This document shows, one piece after another, positions 57,671 through 64,000 of a stretch of 64,000 bases of DNA (the first letter of the stretch is position 1; every line of letters begins with the position of its first letter). This DNA is from Pantoea sp. At-9b (GTDB taxonomy: Bacteria > Pseudomonadota > Gammaproteobacteria > Enterobacterales > Enterobacteriaceae), in assembly GCF_000175935.2 (NCBI RefSeq), contig NC_014837.1, forward strand, positions 3,844,001 to 3,908,000, in the 5' to 3' direction. A program made the position numbers and the translations under genes. The notes under the pieces are model-generated. The model was not told the origin of the DNA, ran no database searches, and was given only the letters and a program-made list of their open reading frames with translations.

Positions 57671-59320
57671 TCAGGATTGCGGGATTTTCAGGGTTTGCCC
57701 CAGCATCACGTTAGATGACTTCATATTATTCGCCTGCATGATGGCATTGGGACTGACACCATAATGGGCGGCAATCGCTGTCAGCGAGTCGCCGCGTACC
57801 ACTTTATGACGTACCGGACCACGGGAAGCACTTGCGGTCACGGTCGATTTCGCCGGGACTTTCAGGCGCTGCCCCACCCAAACAACATCACGTTTCAGGC
57901 TGTTCATGTCACGCAGCGTCGCCATGCTAACCCCGTATTTGGCGGCAATACCTGACAAGGTTTCACCACGCGTCACGGTATGGCGTTGCGTTGCGCCGGT
58001 ATATTGCACCGTGCCGGTCGCCGGATTGCTGGCGACGCTTACCGCTGGTGCGTTATCCAGCGGTCGGTTTTCTTCCTTTGGCATCGATTGCAACGGATGC
58101 GCCAGGAAGTAGTTACGCAGCCCTTTATATATCGACTGCGCAATCTTCTCCTGATAAGCGCTACTGCCCAGCAGCCGCTCCTCTGTCAGGTTACTGATAA
58201 AGCCGGTTTCGACCAATAAAGAAGGGATATCCGGTGAACGCAATACGCCGAGACTGGCATGCTCAGGTAAGCGTTTATGCAACGGCGTGATGCCACGCAG
58301 CTGCTGCAACACTTTCACCGCCACGTCATAACCGACGCGTTGCGAATGGCCGAATTGCAGATCCAACACGGCCTGGCTCAGGTACGGATCGGCCTGGGTA
58401 TTCGCCAGCAGATCGCCCGCACCGCCCAACAGTTCCGATTGTTTCTCTTTCTGCTCCAGCCAGTTGGCCATCTCACTGTTGGCGCGACGGTTGGATAACA
58501 CCCACACCGATGCACCGGTTGCCGAGTGGCTGGGTGCCGCATCCGCGTGGATCGAAACCAACAGGTTAGCGTTCTCTTTACGTGCGACGTCAGAACGGCC
58601 CATCACCGAGATAAAATAATCACCGGTACGGGTCAGCACCGGTTTGAACATCGGGTCCTGATCCATCAACGCTTTCAGTTTGCGTGCGATGGCGATAGTG
58701 ACGTTTTTCTCATGCAACCCGCGCTGCCCGGTTGCCCCCGGGTCCTGACCACCGTGACCGGCATCAATCGCGACAATCACCTGTTCATTGCGGCTCACCG
58801 CGCCACCGGGGCGGATGGTGGTATTGCTGCTGCTGACCGTCGTCACCGGGTTCGCGTTAAACGGATTCCCCTGGCTGCTGCTTGATGTTTCGCGCACCGA
58901 GCTGACCGGTGCGGCATTACGTTTCGCGGTTTGCGTACCGCGAATGGTGAACACCACACGATACTGATTACCGTCGCGCTGCGTCGTCGCACGCGTGCGC
59001 GCCGCCTGGGTCAATTCAAACACCAGACGAATACTCTGCTTATCCTGCGCTTTGCTGTTGCGGATGCGCTTGACGATATTTTCGCCGCTGAAGGTCAGTG
59101 GCAGTCCCTGGATATTGCCGCTCTGGCGGATATCCAACACCACGCGGTCGGGATTGTGTAGTGGGAAGAAACCATACACCGGCTGACCATTAAAGCTCAG
59201 CGTGACGGTTGCCTGGCTATCGCCGTTATCGACTTTTATGTCCGCTAAGGTAGCGGCCAGTGTCGAGCCTGAGAACAGACAGAGCAGCGCCACCAACGCG
59301 ATTTTCATCCGTGACATCAT
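57671..59320 (-). CDS. amiB: N-acetylmuramoyl-L-alanine amidase AmiB with two LysM domains
   Basis: Periplasmic zinc amidase that splits septal murein for daughter-cell separation and is activated by EnvC. The signal peptide ends at about residue 23. An AMIN domain (about 25-125) directs it to the septum. The Amidase_3 domain (about 185-405) has zinc ligands in [16 protein letters not shown] and [12 protein letters not shown], the catalytic [10 protein letters not shown], and the autoinhibitory insert [18 protein letters not shown]. Two LysM domains (about 452-495 and 503-547) end the chain. At 549 residues it is about 100 longer than E. coli AmiB, which has one LysM. Its start overlaps the tsaE stop by 4 bp. 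Confidence 0.95.
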   Translation of the reverse strand: MMSRMKIALVALLCLFSGSTLAATLADIKVDNGDSQATVTLSFNGQPVYGFFPLHNPDRVVLDIRQSGNIQGLPLTFSGENIVKRIRNSKAQDKQSIRLVFELTQAARTRATTQRDGNQYRVVFTIRGTQTAKRNAAPVSSVRETSSSSQGNPFNANPVTTVSSSNTTIRPGGAVSRNEQVIVAIDAGHGGQDPGATGQRGLHEKNVTIAIARKLKALMDQDPMFKPVLTRTGDYFISVMGRSDVARKENANLLVSIHADAAPSHSATGASVWVLSNRRANSEMANWLEQKEKQSELLGGAGDLLANTQADPYLSQAVLDLQFGHSQRVGYDVAVKVLQQLRGITPLHKRLPEHASLGVLRSPDIPSLLVETGFISNLTEERLLGSSAYQEKIAQSIYKGLRNYFLAHPLQSMPKEENRPLDNAPAVSVASNPATGTVQYTGATQRHTVTRGETLSGIAAKYGVSMATLRDMNSLKRDVVWVGQRLKVPAKSTVTASASRGPVRHKVVRGDSLTAIAAHYGVSPNAIMQANNMKSSNVMLGQTLKIPQS

Positions 59321-59793
59321 GCCTGATCCCTGCGCGACTGGAGGTGTTGCAGCAGAGTTTCACCCTGCGCTGAAATGGCCTGGAGTTCGGCTTCACGCGC
59401 GTTATCAACGTAGCGCAACGTCAGCGCCAGGTCCGGCTCGGGCAACACACCCGCGCCCTGCTGTGGCCATTCAACCAGGCAAATGGCGTCACCGCTGAAA
59501 TAGTCGCGGATCCCCATAAACTCCAGCTCTTCCGGATCGGCCAGGCGATACAGGTCGAAGTGATAAAGCGTGCGACTTGCCAGCGTGTAGGGTTCGACCA
59601 GCGTATAAGTAGGGCTTTTCACATTGCCCTGATGGCCCAGCGCCTGCAAAAAACCACGACTGAACGTGGTCTTACCCGCGCCCAGATCGCCATACAAATA
59701 AATGACCAGCGCGCTGTGGCACTCGCGGGCCAGTTGTGCGCCAAGGTCAAGGGTTGCCGCTTCATCGGGCAAAGGAATAACACAGGTCTTCAT
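59317..59793 (-). CDS. tsaE: tRNA threonylcarbamoyladenosine biosynthesis ATPase TsaE
   Basis: ATPase that works with TsaB and TsaD to make threonylcarbamoyl-A37 in ANN-decoding tRNAs. It has 158 residues (E. coli 153). The P-loop is [18 protein letters not shown] near 36-53. The segment [10 protein letters not shown] is near 60-69, the Walker B-type YHFDLYRL near 77-84 and CLVEWPQQG near 105-113. It is between nnr (3 bp gap) and amiB (4 bp overlap). Confidence 0.97.
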   Translation of the reverse strand: MKTCVIPLPDEAATLDLGAQLARECHSALVIYLYGDLGAGKTTFSRGFLQALGHQGNVKSPTYTLVEPYTLASRTLYHFDLYRLADPEELEFMGIRDYFSGDAICLVEWPQQGAGVLPEPDLALTLRYVDNAREAELQAISAQGETLLQHLQSRRDQA

Positions 59794-59796
59794 TCT

Positions 59797-61314
59797 TTAT
59801 TGTTGGATCATCTCAGGATTAACAAACTGCCACAGCAGCTCGAACAAATCAGTGGCCAGCATTCCGCGTGTACCGCGCTGGCGGGCTACGGCATCGGCTG
59901 CTGCGCCATGCGCCACACAGCCTGCACAGGCCGCATCAAACAGGGCCAGTTTTTGGCCCATCAGCGCGGCAATAATGCCGCTTAATACATCACCCATACC
60001 GCCAGAGGCCATACCGGCATTACCCACATCGGCAATCGCCAGCCTTCCGCCGGTATCGGCTATTACCGTGCCCGCGCCTTTTAGCACCACCACGCCTCCG
60101 TAGCGCTTTACCAGCGCCTGGGCGGCATGGATGCGGTCACTCTCAATTTCGCTGGTCTTGACGCCCAGCAGACGCGCGGCTTCGCCGGGATGCGGCGTAA
60201 TGATGCGATTCTGACGGTAATCCGCATTGATTGCCAGCAGGTTAAGCGCATCCGCATCCCAAAGCATCGGCTTTTCACAGGCGGCGACGGTTTTCAGCGC
60301 CTGTTTACCCCAATCGCGCTGACCTAAACCAGGGCCAATGGCAATCACATCCGCCCATTCCAGCGCGTGCTGTAGCCGTTCTTCGACCAACGCATCCACC
60401 ATCAGTTCCGGTCGCGCGGTGAGTATTGGGGCGATATTATCTTCATGCGTCAGCACGCGCACAAGCCCTGCTCCCGCCCGCAACGCAGCTTCTGCCGTCA
60501 TGCGAATCGCGCCTGCGGTGCCCCGATCTCCGCCGACCACCAGCAAGCGGCCATGATCGCCTTTATGCGAGGTGGCTTTACGCGGCGTCAGCCAGCCAGC
60601 GAGATCCTGCTCGTCAACACGCTGCATCGGGGCCGGGTTGCCTGTCAGAAAAGCCGACAGCCCCAGTTCATCCACATGCAACTGCCCGACATAATCACGC
60701 GCTTTGCCGGTGAGTTGTCCGGGCTTCAAGACAATCATGCTTAAGGTATGCCTCGCCAGCATCACCGCCCCTGGCGCAGTGCCATCGGCAGCCACCAACC
60801 CTGACGGCATATCAATCGCCAGCACCGGTGCAGCATGGGCATTGGCAAGCGTAATCAGAACATCATAAGGTGCCGCGGGCGCACGGTTCAGCCCGGTGCC
60901 CAGCAGGGCGTCAATGATCACCTCAACCGGCTCGGGCCAGGCGGCATCCGCGGCATGAATTACGCCACCTGATGCCAACCAGGCATCGCGCGCTTGCTGC
61001 GCTTCGCCCGGCAGAGGTTTATTCCCTTCACAGGCCAGCAGCGTGACCGTGATACCTGCCGCTTGCGCCAGGCGCGCCACCACATAACCGTCCCCGCCGT
61101 TATTGCCATGCCCACAAAGAATCAACCAGTGGCTGGCTTCAGGCCACAGGCGACGCGCCAGTTCATAACTGGCCTGCCCGGCGCGCTGCATCAGTTCATA
61201 CAGGGTCAGCCCCAGGCTGTCGGCGGCATCACGCTCCAGTTGTCCGATAGCCTGCGCGGGCCAGACAGAGTGTGATAAACTGCCCGTGTTAGCGTTCAAT
61301 TCCTGGTTTCTCAT
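59797..61314 (-). CDS. nnr: Bifunctional NAD(P)HX epimerase/dehydratase Nnr
   Basis: Repairs hydrated NADH and NADPH: the N-terminal YjeF_N epimerase (about 15-225; CGHGNNGGDGYVVARLA near 69-85) and the C-terminal ADP-dependent dehydratase (about 230-500; SHKGDHGRLLVVGGDRGTAG near 250-269, NAGMASGGMGDVLSGIIAAL near 440-459). It has 505 residues, near E. coli (515). Its ATG at 61312-61314 overlaps the ATG of divergent queG by two bases. It heads the long minus-strand unit tsaE-amiB-mutL-miaA-hfq-hflX-hflK-hflC. Confidence 0.96.
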   Translation of the reverse strand: MRNQELNANTGSLSHSVWPAQAIGQLERDAADSLGLTLYELMQRAGQASYELARRLWPEASHWLILCGHGNNGGDGYVVARLAQAAGITVTLLACEGNKPLPGEAQQARDAWLASGGVIHAADAAWPEPVEVIIDALLGTGLNRAPAAPYDVLITLANAHAAPVLAIDMPSGLVAADGTAPGAVMLARHTLSMIVLKPGQLTGKARDYVGQLHVDELGLSAFLTGNPAPMQRVDEQDLAGWLTPRKATSHKGDHGRLLVVGGDRGTAGAIRMTAEAALRAGAGLVRVLTHEDNIAPILTARPELMVDALVEERLQHALEWADVIAIGPGLGQRDWGKQALKTVAACEKPMLWDADALNLLAINADYRQNRIITPHPGEAARLLGVKTSEIESDRIHAAQALVKRYGGVVVLKGAGTVIADTGGRLAIADVGNAGMASGGMGDVLSGIIAALMGQKLALFDAACAGCVAHGAAADAVARQRGTRGMLATDLFELLWQFVNPEMIQQ

Positions 61315-62452
61315 GTCATACCCTCTCGATCTTCATCAGCTTGCTCAACAGATTAAACTCTGGGGGCGCGAACTTGGCTTCCAGCAAGTCGGTATTTGCG
61401 ATACAGACCTGCGTGTTGAAGAGCCCAGGCTCCAGGCGTGGCTGGAGAAACAATACCACGGCGAGATGGAATGGATGGCGCGACATGGCATGATGCGTGC
61501 GCGTCCGCATGAGTTACTGCCCGGTACGCTGCGGGTGATCAGCGTTCGCATGAACTACCTGCCTGCTAAAGCGGCCTTTGCCAGTACGCTTAAAAACCCA
61601 CAGCTTGGCTATGTCAGCCGTTATGCGCTGGGCCGCGATTATCACAAAGTATTACGCAATCGACTGAAAAAGCTCGGGGAAATGATTCAGACGCACTGCG
61701 GCGAACTGAATTTTCGCCCGTTTGTTGATTCCGCCCCGCTGCTGGAGCGCCCACTGGCAGCCAAAGCGGGTCTGGGCTGGACCGGTAAACATTCACTGAT
61801 TCTCAACCGTGAAGCGGGTTCGTGGTTTTTCCTCGGCGAACTGCTGATCGACTTGCCGTTGCCGGTCGATACCCCTCAGGAGGAACAGTGTGGCCGCTGC
61901 GTGGCCTGTATGACCATCTGCCCCACCTCCGCCATCGTCGAGCCTTATACCGTCGATGCGCGACGCTGCATCTCATACCTGACCATTGAGTTGGAAGGTG
62001 CCATTCCGGAAGAGTTTCGCCCGCTGATTGGCAACCGTATCTATGGTTGTGACGATTGTCAGCTGATTTGTCCGTGGAACCGTTACGGTCAGTTGACGGA
62101 TGAAGACGATTTTTCACCGCGTGCCGTGCTGCATGCTCCACCGCTCACGACACTGTTTATGTGGGATGAGGCAAAATTTTTGCGCGTTACGGAAGGATCC
62201 GCCATTCGCCGTATTGGGCATCTGCGTTGGTTACGTAATGTGGCGGTGGCGCTGGGCAATGCCCCCTGGTCAGAAGAAAATATCGCCGTGCTGCAACAGC
62301 GTTGCGGAGAGCATCCATTGCTGGATGAGCATATTGAATGGGCGTTGGCACAACAGCGTGAGAAACGCGCCGCCCTCAAGGTTGAGGTTCAACCGGCACA
62401 GAAATTGCGTCTGGTACGCGCCATCGAAAAAGGTTTATCACGTGATGCGTGA
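61313..62452 (+). CDS. queG: Epoxyqueuosine reductase QueG
   Basis: Cobalamin- and iron-sulfur-dependent enzyme that reduces epoxyqueuosine to queuosine in tRNA, the last step of the pathway. The start at 61313 (MSYPLDLHQLAQQIKLWG) matches E. coli; 379 residues are predicted (same size). Two 4Fe-4S motifs are visible: CGRCVACMTICPTSAI near 194-209 and CDDCQLICPWN near 247-257. RPFVDSAPLLERPLAAKAGL near 137-156 contains the catalytic aspartate region. It is divergent from nnr with overlapping start codons. The datA-like locus and three tRNA-Gly genes lie downstream. Confidence 0.97.
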   Translation: MSYPLDLHQLAQQIKLWGRELGFQQVGICDTDLRVEEPRLQAWLEKQYHGEMEWMARHGMMRARPHELLPGTLRVISVRMNYLPAKAAFASTLKNPQLGYVSRYALGRDYHKVLRNRLKKLGEMIQTHCGELNFRPFVDSAPLLERPLAAKAGLGWTGKHSLILNREAGSWFFLGELLIDLPLPVDTPQEEQCGRCVACMTICPTSAIVEPYTVDARRCISYLTIELEGAIPEEFRPLIGNRIYGCDDCQLICPWNRYGQLTDEDDFSPRAVLHAPPLTTLFMWDEAKFLRVTEGSAIRRIGHLRWLRNVAVALGNAPWSEENIAVLQQRCGEHPLLDEHIEWALAQQREKRAALKVEVQPAQKLRLVRAIEKGLSRDA

Positions 62453-62877
62453 TTGAACAAATTTGCAGGATAAAATCCTTTTCCACATGCTGTGAATAAA
62501 ATTATCAGGCCGATTAGCGGTATGCCCCGTTATATCGTCTAATAAGTTTAACAACAGTCTGAAACATGAAAATAGGCATATAAATCAATAAATTACTGAT
62601 TTATCGTAAACATTTATACATAATTTCAGCGCTATGCAGTCGTCCAGAGCCTGTGGATAACTCTGTTCAAAACGGTTTTGCATATAGGGTAAAGCGCCGT
62701 CTGAATGCGCCGGGCAGATTGTGGATAACCTGCTGGCCGATCATGGCAGCAACTGTCGTCAGTTCATCAATTTTTGACTTTGCAGCATGGCGCAAACGTT
62801 CCAGAAAACGGTCTGGCTGCCACAGTTTTAGTTTTGCTCGTGACCGAAGACAAATAACTTAAATGAATATAAAAATC
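62453..62877. promoter_or_regulatory. datA: datA-like DnaA-box/IHF locus
   Basis: Gene-free 425 bp between queG and the tRNA-Gly genes, exactly where E. coli has datA, the site at which IHF and DnaA stimulate hydrolysis of DnaA-bound ATP. Three sites match the DnaA box TTATnCACA in full (as TGTGAATAA 62491-62499, TGTGGATAA 62652-62660 and TGTGGATAA 62720-62728). Weaker boxes lie at 62479-62487 and 62614-62622. A perfect IHF site (AATCAAtaaaTTA, 62583-62595) sits between the first two strong boxes in AT-rich DNA. The role is inferred from position and motifs. Confidence 0.8.
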
Positions 62878-62953
<76 letters not shown>

Positions 62954-62978
62954 GTAGGAGGTACTGCTATACAAATTT

Positions 62979-63054
<76 letters not shown>

Positions 63055-63080
63055 ATAGGAGGTACTGCTGAACCAAATTT

Positions 63081-63156
<76 letters not shown>

Positions 63157-63206
63157 ATCATCTTGGTTCTGACCGCACCGAAATTCTTCATCGGTACGGG
63201 GTGCGC

Positions 63207-63234
63207 ATTATACGAGAAATCCTTTCCATCGCAA
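63207..63234 (-). promoter_or_regulatory. Promoter of the tRNA-Gly operon
   Basis: On the minus strand TTGCGA (63229-63234), a 16-bp spacer and TATAAT (63207-63212), followed by the GC-rich discriminator GCGCACCCCG. That discriminator is typical of stable-RNA promoters under stringent control. Confidence 0.8.
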
Positions 63235-63318
63235 GAGCCTGAAAGCAAAATTTTGCGCTTTGCGCGCGTTTGCCGATTAATTCAGCAACCTGCTGTTTTC
63301 CTGCGCACCCGGCGGCGA

Positions 63319-63867
63319 TTAAAGCTGCAAAAAATGCTCGCGATAGTATGCCAGTTCCGCGACTGACTCGCGGATATCATCCAGCGCCTGGTGGCTGCCG
63401 CTCTTTTTGAAGCCTGGCAGGATATCGGGCTTCCAGCGACGTGCCAGTTCTTTCAGCGTGCTGACATCAAGGTAACGGTAGTGGAAATAGGCTTCCAGCT
63501 CCGGCATGTATTTGAACAGAAAGCGACGATCCTGGCCGATGCTGTTGCCACAAATCGGCGAGGTATTGGCAGGCACCCACTGTTTGAGAAATTCGATGGT
63601 CGCCAGTTCAGCGGCGTGATCGTCAAACTGACTGGCCTTCACACGATCCACCAGACCGCTATTGGTATGGGTACGCACATTCCAGTCATCCATCAGCGCC
63701 AGCTGCGCATCAGATTGATGCACCGCCATCACCGGCCCTTCCGCCAGGATATTCAGATTGGCATCCGTCACCAGCGTGGCGATCTCAATGATGCGATCGC
63801 GCTCTGGATCCAGCCCGGTCATTTCGAGGTCGATCCAAATCAGATTGTTTTCATTTCCAGCTGTCAT
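63319..63867 (-). CDS. orn: Oligoribonuclease
   Basis: Essential DEDDh exonuclease that degrades two- to five-nucleotide RNAs, including pGpG from cyclic-di-GMP turnover. The start at 63867 ([20 protein letters not shown]) gives 182 residues (E. coli 181); the frame is open ten codons upstream. Catalytic acidic residues are in [14 protein letters not shown] near 11-24 (D-x-E), the middle Asp in [12 protein letters not shown] near 106-117, and [10 protein letters not shown] near 158-167 (His and Asp). It is divergent from rsgA, as in E. coli. Confidence 0.98.
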   Translation of the reverse strand: MTAGNENNLIWIDLEMTGLDPERDRIIEIATLVTDANLNILAEGPVMAVHQSDAQLALMDDWNVRTHTNSGLVDRVKASQFDDHAAELATIEFLKQWVPANTSPICGNSIGQDRRFLFKYMPELEAYFHYRYLDVSTLKELARRWKPDILPGFKKSGSHQALDDIRESVAELAYYREHFLQL

Positions 63868-63969
63868 GCATTTTCCGCCCGTTGCCAAAGTCGTCATTAC
63901 ACTAAATTAAGGTGTATCATAGACGTTTTGCCCAGCGGGGCGAAGCCTGGCGAAAGCATGAGAGGATGC

Positions 63970-64000
63970 GTGAGCAAAAATAAACTGTCGAAGGGTCAAC
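63970..64000 (+). CDS. rsgA: Ribosome small-subunit-dependent GTPase RsgA (5' fragment)
   Basis: Only the first ten codons are in the window, cut by the right edge. The GTG start (63970), after AGAGG, encodes MSKNKLSKGQ, identical to the start of E. coli RsgA, which also uses GTG. The protein is a circularly permuted GTPase in 30S maturation. It is divergent from orn, the conserved arrangement. Confidence 0.9.
   Translation, partial: MSKNKLSKGQ

Overview
The window is bacterial chromosome from a gamma-proteobacterium of the order Enterobacterales. Nearly every core protein reads as a clear but diverged orthologue of an Escherichia coli protein, and gene order mostly follows E. coli. The degree of divergence and the accessory content suggest Erwiniaceae (Pantoea/Erwinia-like). 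That family-level placement is an inference from memory of these proteins, not a database result.

Layout. (1) Positions 1-7000 match the E. coli 70-71 min region: rnpB (RNase P RNA, minus strand, with a tandemly repeated 3' end and terminator), rsmI, then lpoA-yraN-diaA-dolP (outer-membrane and cell-wall maintenance, replication initiation), then convergent yhaK and the LysR regulator yhaJ. (2) Positions 6990-14380 hold an accessory nine-gene minus-strand operon. Its order is PRD-domain protein, glycine-rich SFCGS protein, DUF4312, two membrane proteins (DUF4311, DUF4310), a metal-dependent deacetylase, a DgaE-type PLP enzyme, a KDGP-type aldolase and an MtlR/LicR-like PTS-regulated activator. 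I read it as an uncharacterised uptake and catabolic system for an acylated sugar acid or amino-sugar acid. It is the most interesting part of the window. (3) Positions 14600-64000 match the E. coli 94-96 min region in one long run: cybC, pmbA, darP, mpl, fbp, ppa, ytfP-tamB-tamA, paeA (ytfL), ytfK, ytfJ, cysQ, cpdB, fklB, ytfB, the rpsF-priB-rpsR-rplI operon, yjfP, bsmA, aidB, rlmB-rnr-nsrR, purA, yjeT, and the large minus-strand run nnr-tsaE-amiB-mutL-miaA-hfq-hflX-hflK-hflC. It ends with divergent queG, a datA-like DnaA-box locus, three tRNA-Gly(GCC) genes, orn and the first codons of rsgA.

Insertions relative to E. coli are two chemoreceptors, each with a sigma-28-type promoter, an LprI-family protein, a YeaL-type membrane protein, and an orphan AT-rich GtrII-type glucosyltransferase between ppa and ytfP. 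msrA is absent from its usual place between tamA and paeA.

A family of palindromes (GTAGCGGCGCGAT followed by its inverse ATCGCGCCGCTAC) sits in five intergenic gaps, four of them between convergent genes. In two cases it supplies the stop codon of the neighbouring gene. Most gene gaps are short. The gaps over 300 bases are 30612-31062 (paeA leader), 32650-32966 (ytfK/ytfJ), 39539-39926 (rpsF leader and a possible tiny ORF) and 62453-62877 (datA-like). Each is described below.
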